In this document: piece after piece, positions 1 through 7,801 of the stretch
Layout of the letters: each line of letters begins with the position of its first letter
Numbering within the stretch: the stretch's first letter is position 1
Assembly (NCBI RefSeq): GCF_900177275.1
Contig: NZ_FXAG01000015.1
Coordinates: 43,975-107,974 of the forward strand
Direction: 5' to 3'
DNA: 64,000 nucleotides
Source of the DNA: Pseudogulbenkiania subflava DSM 22618
GTDB taxonomy: Bacteria; Pseudomonadota; Gammaproteobacteria; Burkholderiales; Chromobacteriaceae
Notes under the pieces: generated by a model
Told to the model about the DNA's origin: nothing
Database searches by the model: none
Seen by the model: only the letters and a program-made list of their open reading frames with translations
Program-made: the position numbers and the translations under genes

Positions 1-1251
1 GCTGCCACGCTCCGGCTCGCTGTGCACCTCGAGGCGCGCCTGGTGGCGTGCCACCACGTGCTTGACGATGGCGAGCCCGAGCCCGGTGCCGCCGTTGCCG
101 CGCGAGCGGCCGCGGTCGACGCGGTAGAAGCGCTCGGTGAGGCGCGGGATGTGCTCGCGCGGGATGCCAATGCCGCTGTCCTTGACCGAGAACACCAGCT
201 TCTCGCCCTCCTCCTTCCAGCATAGCGTGACGTCGCCGCCGTCCGGGGTGTAGCGCACCGCGTTGGACACCAGGTTGCCGAACGCCGAGTGGAGTTCCTG
301 GGCATTGCCCCACAGCCACAGCGGCGTGTCGCGCTGCAGCCGGATCTGATGACGCCCCTGCGACAGCCCCTCGGCCTCGACCATCAGCGTGTCGAGCAGC
401 TCGCTCATGTTGACCTTCTCGTTAGCGCTGTTCTTCGGGCTGTTCTCCAGCCGCGACAGGATCAGCAGATCCTCCACCAGGCTCTGCATGCGGCGCGACT
501 GCTCCATCATCATCGGCAGGAACTGGCGCAACAGCGCCGGGTTGTCCGGCATGTCGGAGAGCGTCTCGAGGAAGCCACCGATCACCGTCAGCGGCGTGCG
601 CAGCTCGTGCGAGACGTTGGCGACGAAGTCGCGGTGCACCGTCTGCACCCGCTCGAGCTGGGTGATGTCGCGCGACAGGATCAGCTTGCGGGTGGAGTCG
701 AACGGCACCAGCTGGATGCTCAGCACCCGCTCGTCGGGCTGGGAGGAGCGCAGGATCAAGGGCTGGCTGAAACTGTCCGCCTTCATATAGGCGTTGAACG
801 CCGGCTGGCGGATCAGGTTGAAAATCTGGTTGCCGACATCGCGCTTGCGGTCGAGCCCGAAGTGCTCCACCGCCATCGGGTTGAGCCACTCGATGCGGTC
901 GTGCTCGTCCAGCACCACCACGCCGTCCGGCATCGCCTCGCCGGCGTTGATGAAGCGCTCCACGGTTTTGGTCAGCTTGCGCTTGCTCTGGCTTTGCATC
1001 TTGCTCTGCCGATAGAGCGTGATGAACACCGTGTGCCAGGCACCGAAGCCGTCCGGCACGCGCTCGGCCGAGGGGTGCTGCAGCCAGCGCAGCAGCAGCG
1101 CCAGGTGATAGAGATGGAAGGCGAGCCAGCCGCCCAGGCCGATGCTGAGCACCAGCAGGGCGTCGAGCGCGCCGGAGGCCAACCAGAACCCCAGCCCGAG
1201 CAGCACGATGGCCACCAGCCAGAGCAGCGTACGCTGTGCAAATTCGCGCAA
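1..1251 (-). CDS. phoR: Phosphate regulon sensor histidine kinase PhoR (3' end cut by window edge)
   Basis: Inner-membrane histidine kinase that senses phosphate status and phosphorylates PhoB. The frame opens with a TTG at 1251 preceded by GAGG, ten bases after the phoB stop; no ATG fits as well. The first 60 residues hold two hydrophobic segments, followed by a PAS-like region, then the HisKA motif SHELRTPL with the phospho-accepting His at about residue 215, an N box (NAVRYTPDGG) and G boxes (DSGIGIP, GGTGLGLAIVKH). 417 codons are present; E. coli PhoR has 431, so only the last few residues should be missing. It follows phoB in the same direction, a classical phoBR operon. Confidence 0.95.
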   Translation of the reverse strand, partial: MREFAQRTLLWLVAIVLLGLGFWLASGALDALLVLSIGLGGWLAFHLYHLALLLRWLQHPSAERVPDGFGAWHTVFITLYRQSKMQSQSKRKLTKTVERFINAGEAMPDGVVVLDEHDRIEWLNPMAVEHFGLDRKRDVGNQIFNLIRQPAFNAYMKADSFSQPLILRSSQPDERVLSIQLVPFDSTRKLILSRDITQLERVQTVHRDFVANVSHELRTPLTVIGGFLETLSDMPDNPALLRQFLPMMMEQSRRMQSLVEDLLILSRLENSPKNSANEKVNMSELLDTLMVEAEGLSQGRHQIRLQRDTPLWLWGNAQELHSAFGNLVSNAVRYTPDGGDVTLCWKEEGEKLVFSVKDSGIGIPREHIPRLTERFYRVDRGRSRGNGGTGLGLAIVKHVVARHQARLEVHSEPERGS

Positions 1252-1260
1252 GAGCCTACC

Positions 1261-1950
1261 TCACTGTTGCGTGGAGAAGCGGTAGCCGGTACCGCGCACG
1301 GTCTGGATCAGGCCGTCGTGGCCGGAGCCTTCCAGCGAGCTGCGCAGGCGGCGGATGTGCACGTCGACGGTGCGCTCCTCGACGAACACGTGGTCGCCCC
1401 ATACCTGGTCGAGCAGCTGCGCGCGCGAATGCACCCGTTCCGGGTGGGTCATGAAAAAGTGCAGCAGGCGGAATTCGGTGGGGCCGAGGTCGATCGGCTG
1501 GCCGTCGGTGCTGACGCGGTGCGTGGCCGGGTCGAGCCTGAGGCCCTTGACCTCGACCGCATCGTCGGTCATTTGCGGCGCGCGGCGGCGCAGCACCGCC
1601 TTGATACGCGCCAACAGCTCGCGCGGCGAGAACGGCTTGGTGATGTAGTCGTCGGCGCCGGTTTCCAGCCCGACGATCTTGTCCTGCTCGTCGGAGCGCG
1701 CGGTCAGCATGATGATCGGCACCTGGCGCGTGCGCTCGTCGGCGCGCAGGCGCTTGGCGATGTCGATGCCGGAGCCGCCGGGCAGCATCCAGTCCAGGAG
1801 CACCAGGTCCGGCAGAGCATTCTTGACCAGCATCAGCGCAGCCTCGGCGGTGCTGGCGCGCAGCACATGGTGGCCGGCCTGGGTCAGGTTGAACGCAATC
1901 AGTTCCTGAATGGCCGGTTCGTCTTCAACGAGCAGAATGTTCGCAGGCAT
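1261..1950 (-). CDS. phoB: Phosphate regulon response regulator PhoB
   Basis: OmpR/PhoB-family DNA-binding response regulator, 229 residues, the normal length. The receiver domain (1-120) shows the acidic pair D10/E11, phospho-acceptor D53 in LLDWMLPG, T83 and K105. The C-terminal winged helix (about 130-229) ends in TVRGTGYRF. The ATG at 1950 gives the family start (MPANILLVED); the frame stays open 21 codons upstream but that stretch is not PhoB-like. A Pho box lies 46 bases upstream, so autoregulation is likely. phoR follows after ten bases. Confidence 0.97.
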   Translation of the reverse strand: MPANILLVEDEPAIQELIAFNLTQAGHHVLRASTAEAALMLVKNALPDLVLLDWMLPGGSGIDIAKRLRADERTRQVPIIMLTARSDEQDKIVGLETGADDYITKPFSPRELLARIKAVLRRRAPQMTDDAVEVKGLRLDPATHRVSTDGQPIDLGPTEFRLLHFFMTHPERVHSRAQLLDQVWGDHVFVEERTVDVHIRRLRSSLEGSGHDGLIQTVRGTGYRFSTQQ

Positions 1951-1995
1951 GATGATCCATTGGCAGAGAGTCTGCCCAGAGGATAAGAAGCGGGG

Positions 1996-2013
1996 ATTAC
2001 AGAAATATGACAT
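1996..2013 (-). promoter_or_regulatory. Pho box upstream of phoB
   Basis: Read on the minus strand the site is ATGTCATATTTCTGTAAT. It matches the known Pho-box consensus (two CTGTCAT-like repeats separated by four A/T bases) at nearly every position. A TTATCC sequence about ten bases downstream could be the -10, the usual geometry for a PhoB-activated promoter in which the Pho box replaces the -35. It supports PhoB autoregulation of phoBR. Confidence 0.75.
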
Positions 2014-2060
2014 TTCCCGGGAAATGCCAAGTCACGGTAACAAAGTCGGGGGAAACAGGC

Positions 2061-2091
2061 AAAAAAACAGGCCTGTCGCAAGACAGGCCTT
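2061..2091 (-). terminator. Intrinsic terminator with no gene in front of it
   Basis: On the minus strand the stem AAGGCCTGTC/GACAGGCCT with loop TTGC is followed by seven T. It is a strong Rho-independent terminator lying between the divergent phoB and Lrp-type genes. No convincing minus-strand protein gene precedes it, so it probably ends a small RNA or a long phoB leader. Confidence 0.8.
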
Positions 2092-2258
2092 GAAGGATCG
2101 TCGTCAATACTAAAGAGAAATGACTTGAGACCGGGGACAAAGAGATCACCAGAACAGCGACCGCTCCCGACGCATCGGGCACACCTCGGGGGGTCCACGT
2201 ATCCAGTCCAAGGAGCGCACCGCCATCCCGCAGGGCGGCAGCGCGCTGCCTCATCACG
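2061..2258 (-). ncRNA. Candidate small RNA between phoB and the Lrp-type gene
   Basis: The region is inferred from the orphan terminator at its 3' end and a possible promoter at its 5' end: TACAAT at 2270-2265, with a weak TTAATT 17 bases upstream. The segment has local stems such as GCGCGCTGCC/GGCAGCGCGC near its 5' end. No Rfam family is recognised by eye. It is not 6S RNA, which lies at 51 kb. The boundaries are estimates. Confidence 0.35.
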
Positions 2259-2318
2259 GGACGTATTGTACGTAGCCAGAGGGGCCGAATTAATAAGAAA
2301 ACCATCGATTTACCGGGG

Positions 2319-2324
2319 TATAAT
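2319..2324 (+). promoter_or_regulatory. Possible -10 element for the Lrp-type gene
   Basis: A perfect TATAAT ends 20 bases before the ATG at 2345. No good -35 is seen at 17 bases and there is no Shine-Dalgarno sequence before the ATG, so the mRNA leader may be very short. Confidence 0.4.
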
Positions 2325-2344
2325 TTTCGTTTCAACGCATATTT

Positions 2345-2809
2345 ATGGCTAACGCCTTCGAATCAAAAGTGGACAAATTCGATCACAAGATTCTCGCTGC
2401 ACTGCACGAAAACGCCCGCCTCAGCTTCGCCGAGCTGGCGCGGCGGGTGAACCTGTCGGCCCCCGCGGTGGCCGACCGTATCGACAAGCTGGAGCGCGCC
2501 GGCATCATCACCGGCTACCACGTCGGGGTCGACCTGGCGCGGCTGGGATTTCCGATCCAGTGCGTGATCGAGCTGACGGTGAAACACCTGGAGTTCTACG
2601 CCGTGCTGGAGAAACTCAAGGACGTGCCGGGCATCGTCTCGTGCGAGTCGATCACCGGCAGCAGCGGGCTGCTGCTGAAGGTGGCGGTGGACACGATGGC
2701 GGCGTTGCAGACGCTGATCGCCGAGCTGATGCAGTACGGCGACACCAAGACCTCGATCGTGATCGACACCCCGATCTCGCCGCGCCTGCCGCCGCTGCCG
2801 GTGGATTAG
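2345..2809 (+). CDS. Lrp/AsnC family transcriptional regulator
   Basis: A 154-residue member of the feast/famine regulator family, typically controlling amino-acid metabolism or export. Residues 10-70 form the AsnC-type HTH (DHKILAALHENARLSFAELA, then VADRIDKLERAGII). Residues 75-150 form the ligand-binding RAM domain, with the usual acidic patch only partly conserved. It starts at ATG 2345. The stop TAG lies in the inverted-repeat element that follows. It faces an EamA exporter, and Lrp-type regulators often control neighbouring amino-acid exporters, but the target here is a guess. There is no close match to Lrp itself. Confidence 0.9.
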   Translation: MANAFESKVDKFDHKILAALHENARLSFAELARRVNLSAPAVADRIDKLERAGIITGYHVGVDLARLGFPIQCVIELTVKHLEFYAVLEKLKDVPGIVSCESITGSSGLLLKVAVDTMAALQTLIAELMQYGDTKTSIVIDTPISPRLPPLPVD

Positions 2810-3074
2810 GGTGTGTCACCCATTGTTTCCCTCCCCACGCCGGGGCCTTTTTTTGTGCGCGACAAGGCGCGAAGCCGACGTTTTGGTATTCCAAACGAGA
2901 GCTGAGCAACACCGTGGCACACAAAAACAGGCCCGGCCCGAAGGGTTGCGCCGCGAAAGCGCCCATACGGTGTTGCCGGGCTTGGCAAGGGAGTGACCAT
3001 TGCCAAGCCCGGCGCCTTGCCTGGCCGCTTTCGCGGCGGCAACGCGGAGGGAAGACAATGGATGACACACCCTA
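2807..3074. repeat. 268-bp inverted-repeat (MITE-like) element between convergent genes
   Basis: The ends are near-perfect inverted repeats of about 28 bases. The left end starts TAGGGTGTGTCA and the right end reads TGACACACCCTA, with the similarity continuing to a CCCTCC/GGAGGG pair. Inside are two nested stems: GCCGGGCTTGGCAA with its complement (about 2973-3012) and CCGCGAAAGCG with CGCTTTCGCGG. There is no open frame of note. TA dinucleotides at both outer edges would fit an IS630/mariner-type target duplication. Both flanking genes stop at a TAG inside the repeat ends. It could alternatively be an elaborate bidirectional terminator. Confidence 0.7.
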
Positions 3075-3953
3075 GGCCGGGCGCGGTTCATCCTTCTTCC
3101 AGCCGATCAGCACGACGCCCGCCACGATCACCCCCAGCGCGCCCAGCTCCTGGCGGCCGACCTGCTCGCCGAGAAACAGCACGCCCAGCAGCACGGCGAT
3201 CACCGGGTTGACGTAAGCGTAGCTGGTGGCGGTGGCCGGGCTGACGTTGGCCAAGAGATAGAGATAGGCGCTGTAGGCGATCAGCGAGCCGAACACCACC
3301 AGGTAGCCCAGCGCCAGCCAGCCTTCGAAGGTCGGCACCGCCGCCAGGCGCTCGCCGCTCGCCACGCTGGCCAGCAGCAGCGCCATGCCCCCCATCAGCA
3401 TCATCATGGCGCTCGCCATCAGCCCGCTGGGCTGCGGCAGGTGCTTGCTCCAGGCCGAACCGAGCGCCCAGCCGGCGCAGGCCAGCAACAGCAGAATGCC
3501 GCCCACCGGGCTCAGCGCCAGGCTGCTGCCCATGTTGAGCAGCGCGATGCCGGCCAGGCCCAGCACCATGCCGGCCCACTCCAGCGGGCGGGTGCGCTGC
3601 CCGAACAGCCGGGCGCACAAAGTGGTGAACAGCGGCACCGTCGCCACCATCAGCGCCGCCACGCCGGACGACACACTCTTCTGCGCCACCGTCACCAGAC
3701 CGTTGCCCATGCCCGGCATCAACACCCCGAGCAGGGTGGAGCTGCCCAGCTGGCGCCAGTTCGGCAAGGCCTCGCCGCGCCACAGCAGAAACGACGCCAG
3801 CACGGTGCCGGCGATGACGAAGCGCACCCCGGCCATCAACAGCGGCGGCCACGAGTCGACGGCGACGTGGATGGCAAAGTAGGTCGAGCCCCAGATCAGG
3901 TAGAGCGACAGCAGGGCGACAAGGGTAAGAGGAGGCACGCGGCGCGGGGACAT
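3072..3953 (-). CDS. EamA/RhaT family (DMT superfamily) exporter
   Basis: Inner-membrane drug/metabolite transporter of 293 residues with ten predicted membrane segments in two EamA repeats. The N-terminal signature YLIWGSTYFAIHVAV and the second-half EPVIAV-like stretch (YVNPVIAVLLGVLFLGE) are typical of the YedA/RhaT branch. The ATG at 3953 was chosen because membrane segment 1 follows at once; an in-frame ATG at 3968 is an alternative, and neither has a clear ribosome site. The substrate is unknown, probably an amino acid or amine. The stop lies in the inverted-repeat element. Confidence 0.85.
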   Translation of the reverse strand: MSPRRVPPLTLVALLSLYLIWGSTYFAIHVAVDSWPPLLMAGVRFVIAGTVLASFLLWRGEALPNWRQLGSSTLLGVLMPGMGNGLVTVAQKSVSSGVAALMVATVPLFTTLCARLFGQRTRPLEWAGMVLGLAGIALLNMGSSLALSPVGGILLLLACAGWALGSAWSKHLPQPSGLMASAMMMLMGGMALLLASVASGERLAAVPTFEGWLALGYLVVFGSLIAYSAYLYLLANVSPATATSYAYVNPVIAVLLGVLFLGEQVGRQELGALGVIVAGVVLIGWKKDEPRPA

Positions 3954-4030
3954 GGCAGGACATCGCATCGGAAACAGGATGACATCATCCCACTGCCGGG
4001 ACGAAATACAAGGCGGGCTGATGCGACAAG

Positions 4031-4086
4031 ACTGTTCGCGCTGGCGAACAGTGGCTTCGGCCAACCTTGGCGGCCTGGCCGAAGCC
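4031..4086. repeat. Twin palindromes between tolQ and the EamA gene
   Basis: Two adjacent hairpins occur: ACTGTTCGC-gctg-GCGAACAGT (4031-4052) and GGCTTCGGCC-14 nt-GGCCGAAGCC (4053-4086). The second contains the dispersed motif CTTCGGCCAAC. They lie just downstream of tolQ and could end its transcript, but no T-run follows. Confidence 0.6.
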
Positions 4087-4104
4087 GGTATCGCGGGCAG
4101 GTTC

Positions 4105-4773
4105 TCAGCGCGTGGCGAGGCGCTGCAGGATGTTGGAGAACTCTTCCATGAAGGTGTCGAAACGCGACGCCAGGCGGTCGACGTCGGCGGCGAAGCGGTT
4201 GTACGCCACCACCGCCGGAATCGCCGCGAACAGGCCGATGGCGGTCGCCACCAGCGCCTCGGCGATGCCCGGCGCCACCGTCGACAGCGTCGCCTGGCCG
4301 GCGTTACCGAGGCCGATGAAGGCGTGCATGATGCCCCATACCGTGCCGAACAGGCCGATGTACGGGCTCACCGAACCGACCGTGGCGAGGAACGAGGTGT
4401 GGCTGTCGAGGCGGTCGAGTTCGCGCTGGGCGGCGGCGCGCATGGCGCGGCGCGCCCCGTCCATGATGTCGGACAGCTCGGCGCCGCTGCGGCCGCGCTG
4501 CTTGAGGAACTCGGCGAAGCCGGACTGGAAGATGCGTTCCATGCCGACCGTCTCGCCCTGCTGGCGCGCGTCCTCGTACAGGCGGTTGAGGTCGGTGCCG
4601 CCCCAGAAATTCTGCTCGAAGCTCTCGCTGTGGCGCCGCGCCGAGCGCAGCGTGCCGAGCTTGCTGATGATCAGCGTCCACGACAGCACCGACAGCAGCG
4701 CCAGCCCCAGCATGACCAGTTGCACCACCAGGCTGGCGTTCAGGATCAGGCTCATGAAAGAAATCGGTTGCAA
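4105..4773 (-). CDS. tolQ: TolQ proton-channel subunit of the Tol-Pal system (orphan)
   Basis: Inner-membrane MotA/TolQ/ExbB protein, 222 residues. There are three membrane segments (about 8-34, 135-160, 170-195) and the TolQ-like stretches ERIFQSGFAEFLK and VSPYIGLFGTVWGIMHAF. The start is taken as TTG 4773 because GAGGAA lies seven bases upstream; the in-frame ATG at 4755 has no ribosome site. tolR, tolA, tolB and pal normally follow at once, but an EamA gene comes next. The stop TGA lies in the repeat-end sequence CTGAGAACCTG. An ExbB assignment is possible but the sequence is closer to TolQ. Confidence 0.85.
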   Translation of the reverse strand: MQPISFMSLILNASLVVQLVMLGLALLSVLSWTLIISKLGTLRSARRHSESFEQNFWGGTDLNRLYEDARQQGETVGMERIFQSGFAEFLKQRGRSGAELSDIMDGARRAMRAAAQRELDRLDSHTSFLATVGSVSPYIGLFGTVWGIMHAFIGLGNAGQATLSTVAPGIAEALVATAIGLFAAIPAVVAYNRFAADVDRLASRFDTFMEEFSNILQRLATR

Positions 4774-4806
4774 AGCTAGTTCCTCGTTACAAACGGCGCA
4801 GGCGCT

Positions 4807-5406
4807 TCAGCGCAGCACGCGGCCGGTTTCAAAATCGATGATGGTGGAGGGACGGCGGCTACCGCCGATGCGTCCCGGCAACGTCAGGACCGCCGTCCCG
4901 AAGGCGCGGCGGCAAGCTTGTGCGGTTTTCAGCGACGTCTGCCCGGCGCGGTTGGCCGAGGTCGACACCAGCGCCGTCCCCAGCGCGCGGCACAGCGCCG
5001 CCGCCTCGCCGTGCGCGGTCACCCGCACCGCGATCTTGTCGTGCCGCCCGCGCAACAGCGGCGAGACGCGCGGCGAGGCCGGCAGCAACAGGGTATAGGG
5101 ACCAGGCCAGTAGCGGGCAAGTTCCGCCTCCTCGGCCGCCGACAACGGGCGGATCAGCGGACGCACCTGCGCCAACGAGGCGGCGATCACGATCAGGCCC
5201 TTGTGGTTGGGGCGTGCCTTGAGCGCCAGCACGCGCCGGATCGCCGCAACATTGAACGGATCGCACCCCAGCCCAAAACAGGATTCGGTGGAATAGGCCA
5301 GCACGCCGCCCTGCTGCAGCACGGCCCTGGCACGCCGCAACAGCGCAGCGGCGGGCAGGCGCGGCAAGGCCCGGCGCCCGTGCGGCGGGGTTAGAGGACG
5401 ACTCAT
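4807..5406 (-). CDS. tsaC: Sua5/YciO/YrdC family threonylcarbamoyl-AMP synthase
   Basis: Cytosolic enzyme making threonylcarbamoyl-AMP from Thr, bicarbonate and ATP for the t6A37 modification of tRNAs. It is 199 residues long, the size of the short TsaC/YrdC type without the Sua5 extension. Visible motifs are the N-terminal STESCFGLGCDP, KARPNHKGLIVI and the late STSANRAG, which together line the ATP/Thr pocket. It starts at ATG 5406. It precedes tolQ on the same strand by 33 bases, so the two may share a transcript. The Arg-rich N-terminus (about 20 residues) is poorly conserved. Confidence 0.9.
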   Translation of the reverse strand: MSRPLTPPHGRRALPRLPAAALLRRARAVLQQGGVLAYSTESCFGLGCDPFNVAAIRRVLALKARPNHKGLIVIAASLAQVRPLIRPLSAAEEAELARYWPGPYTLLLPASPRVSPLLRGRHDKIAVRVTAHGEAAALCRALGTALVSTSANRAGQTSLKTAQACRRAFGTAVLTLPGRIGGSRRPSTIIDFETGRVLR

Positions 5407-5488
5407 GACGATGGGGGGGACGACAAAAGCGCCATTCTAGCAGAGCCGCCGCCACCCCGGCGGCGGCGTCCCGCAAAACCCGCCCGCT

Positions 5489-6217
5489 TCAGTGCAGGTA
5501 GCGGTCGACGATCTTCTGTATCACGCCCTCCTCGCGCATGCCGCCGAGGCTGGCGTTGAGCGTCTGGATCAGCGCGTCGTCGGTGGACTTGTTGCAGGCG
5601 AGATAGAGCTGCACCGTCTTGAAGGTCAGCACCGGGTGGATGCCGCTCTGCTTCTGCTGCGCCACGAGATAGGCGCCCTGGTACTTGCCGGTGGCCCAGT
5701 AGTCGATGCGGCCGTCGGCCAGCTTGTGCATGTTGAGCATGTCGGCCGGCACCAGTTCGACGCGGTAGCCGTTGCTCATCAGGAACTGGGCGGTGGCATC
5801 GCCGACGTAGCCGCCCAAGAGGTAGGGACGGACGTCTTCCAGCGCGTGCACCGGGCGCGTGTCGTCGTTGCGCGCGAACAGCACCCAGGGGTTGTCGACC
5901 AACGGGCCGACCCACTTGAACTGCGCCTCGCGATCCTCGCTGCGGGTGGTGGAGTAGACGCAGGTGGCAGGATTGTCGCGCGCGTTGGTGAAGGCCCACA
6001 CCCACTGCTGCAGCTCGATGGTGTAGGGCACGCGGGCGCGTTTCATCATCTCGCGCACGATATCGGTCGACAGTCCCACCACGGAGCCGTTCTTGGCGCT
6101 CATGTTGTAGGGCGGGTACGACTCGGTGAGCACGCGCAAAGGTTTGGGTGCGGCGCCGGCATGGCCGGTCAGGGCGAACAGCGCACACAGGACGGCGATC
6201 AGGTAGCGGCGGGCCAT
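5489..6217 (-). CDS. Periplasmic solute-binding protein, SBP_bac_3 family
   Basis: A 242-residue secreted protein with a clear signal peptide (MARRYLIAVLCALFALTGHA, cut near residue 23). It continues as an amino-acid-type type II binding protein: LRVLTESYPPYNMS, then GLSTDIVREMMKRA and VDRYLH at the end. ATG 6217 has AGGAG six bases upstream, which settles the start over an open extension. No permease or ATPase gene is adjacent, so it may feed a remote ABC system or act as a sensor. The ligand cannot be told from the sequence. Confidence 0.85.
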   Translation of the reverse strand: MARRYLIAVLCALFALTGHAGAAPKPLRVLTESYPPYNMSAKNGSVVGLSTDIVREMMKRARVPYTIELQQWVWAFTNARDNPATCVYSTTRSEDREAQFKWVGPLVDNPWVLFARNDDTRPVHALEDVRPYLLGGYVGDATAQFLMSNGYRVELVPADMLNMHKLADGRIDYWATGKYQGAYLVAQQKQSGIHPVLTFKTVQLYLACNKSTDDALIQTLNASLGGMREEGVIQKIVDRYLH

Positions 6218-6272
6218 GATAAGCTCCTGTTTCCACACATGATTCAGTATGGCCCATGGCGCGGCGCTGCCA

Positions 6273-6299
6273 ATAAAAAACGGCACCCGAGGGTGCCGT
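6273..6299 (-). terminator. Intrinsic terminator, minus strand, after purD
   Basis: ACGGCACCC-tc-GGGTGCCGT followed by TTTTTT on the minus strand. It lies about 175 bases past the purD stop, beyond a repeat, and just upstream of the binding-protein gene, so it separates the two transcripts. Confidence 0.8.
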
Positions 6300-6325
6300 C
6301 ATGAAACCAGGCGGAAATCGATCCG

Positions 6326-6474
6326 GAACGTGTGAAAAAAATTCGTCCCACAGGGATTCCCTGCGGTCATTGCCGCAGACCGAGGTCAAAGCGAGAAGCG
6401 CAGCTGTACAAGTGGTACAGCGAGCATCGCCGCTTTGAGATCGACCTGCGCAGCAGAATTTTTCACACGTTCTC
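6326..6474. repeat. Intergenic structured repeat A1, ends at the purD stop codon
   Basis: The outer ends are inverted: GAACGTGTGAAAAA at the left and TTTTTCACACGTTC at the right. The core (6345-6372) reads TCGTCCCACAGGGATTCCCT and onward, and is repeated at 19217-19246. A hairpin GCTGTAC-aagtg-GTACAGC lies at about 6402-6420. The right end overlaps the purD TGA by two bases. It is related to the copy at about 19.2 kb. Confidence 0.7.
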
Positions 6475-7750
6475 AGCCGCGCCGGTGCAACGCCTTGCTG
6501 CCGATGTCGCGGCGCAGCTGCTTGCCGGCGAAGCGGATCTGGTCGGCCACGGCGTAGGCCTTGCCCTGCGCCATGCGCACGCTGTCGCCCAGGCCCACCA
6601 CGCACAGCACGCGGCCGCCGTTGGTGACCACGCGGCCTTCTCCATCGAACGCCGTGCCGGCATGGAACACCACGGAATCGTCGGTGGCCTTGGGCAGGCC
6701 GTCGATCAGGTCGCCCTTGCGCGGATTTTCCGGATAGCCTTCGGCCGCCAGCACCACGCCCAGTGCCACGCGCCGGTCCCACTCCGCCTCGACGCGGTCG
6801 AGCTGGCCGTTGACGCCAGCTTCCAGCAGCACGGTGAAGTCGGACTTCAGGCGCGCCATGATCGGCTGGGTTTCCGGATCGCCGAAGCGGCAGTTGAACT
6901 CGATGGTGAACGGGTTGCCGTCCTGGTCGATCATCAGCCCAGCGTAGAGGAAGCCGGTGTACTCGTGGCCGTCCTTCTTCATGCCCTGCACCGTCGGCAG
7001 GATGATCTCGCGCATCACGCGCGCGTGCACGTCCGGGGTCACCACCGGCGCCGGGCTGTAGGCACCCATGCCACCGGTGTTGGGGCCTTCGTCGTTGTCT
7101 TTGAGGCGCTTGTGATCCTGGCTGGTGGCCATGGCCAGCACGTGCTCGCCGTCGACCATGACGATGAAGCTGGCTTCCTCGCCTTCCAGGAAGTCTTCGA
7201 TCACCACGCGCGCGCCGGCACTACCCATCTTGTTGCCGACCAGCATGTCGTCGATGGCGGCGTGCGCCTCGTCCAGCGTCAGCGCCACCACCACGCCCTT
7301 GCCGGCGGCCAGGCCATCGGCCTTGATCACGATCGGCGCACCCTTGCCGTCGACATAGGCGTGCGCCGCGGCGGCGTCGGTGAAGGTCTCGTAGCCGGCG
7401 GTGGGGATGCCGTGGCGCTTCATGAACGCCTTGGCGAAGTCCTTGGAGCTTTCCAGCTGCGCGGCGTACTGGGTCGGGCCGAAGATTTTCAGCCCTTCGG
7501 CGCGGAAGGCGTCGACCACGCCGGCGGCCAGCGGTGCTTCCGGACCGACCACGGTGAGCTCGATCTTCTCCTGCTTGACGAAGGCGATCAGCTCCGGAAT
7601 CGCGCTGATCGCCACGTTGGTCAGGTGCGGGTCGAGTTCGGTGCCGGCGTTGCCGGGCGCGACGAATACCTTGGACACGCGCGGCGACTTGGCGATACGC
7701 CAGGCCAGGGCGTGTTCGCGCCCGCCGGAACCGATAACCATCACTTTCAT
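6473..7750 (-). CDS. purD: Phosphoribosylamine-glycine ligase (GARS)
   Basis: Cytosolic ATP-grasp enzyme of de novo purine synthesis: phosphoribosylamine + glycine + ATP to GAR. It has 425 residues, the normal length. The N-terminus VMVIGSGGREHALAWRI, the glycine-site region, the ATP-grasp stretch ADGLAAGKGVVVA and the metal-binding EFNCRFGDPETQ are intact. It starts at ATG 7750. pagP lies upstream and purH beyond it, so the purine genes are close but interrupted. The stop TGA lies in the repeat-end sequence CTGAGAACGTG. Confidence 0.97.
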   Translation of the reverse strand: MKVMVIGSGGREHALAWRIAKSPRVSKVFVAPGNAGTELDPHLTNVAISAIPELIAFVKQEKIELTVVGPEAPLAAGVVDAFRAEGLKIFGPTQYAAQLESSKDFAKAFMKRHGIPTAGYETFTDAAAAHAYVDGKGAPIVIKADGLAAGKGVVVALTLDEAHAAIDDMLVGNKMGSAGARVVIEDFLEGEEASFIVMVDGEHVLAMATSQDHKRLKDNDEGPNTGGMGAYSPAPVVTPDVHARVMREIILPTVQGMKKDGHEYTGFLYAGLMIDQDGNPFTIEFNCRFGDPETQPIMARLKSDFTVLLEAGVNGQLDRVEAEWDRRVALGVVLAAEGYPENPRKGDLIDGLPKATDDSVVFHAGTAFDGEGRVVTNGGRVLCVVGLGDSVRMAQGKAYAVADQIRFAGKQLRRDIGSKALHRRG

Positions 7751-7801
7751 CTGTGTTTCCTCAATCTTTCAATGACGGTGCCCGGACCAGGCCGGGCACG
7801 C

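Noticed and set aside
2100..2300. 6S RNA candidate near phoB
   Set aside because: GAGGTGTGCCCGATG looked 6S-like at first, but the closing 3' strand is absent and a clear 6S RNA lies at 51 kb between zapA and ygfA.
1997..2335. A 112-codon minus-strand frame upstream of phoB
   Set aside because: It reads through the strong terminator at 2061-2091 and the Pho box, so it cannot be one translated message. The translation shows no domain.
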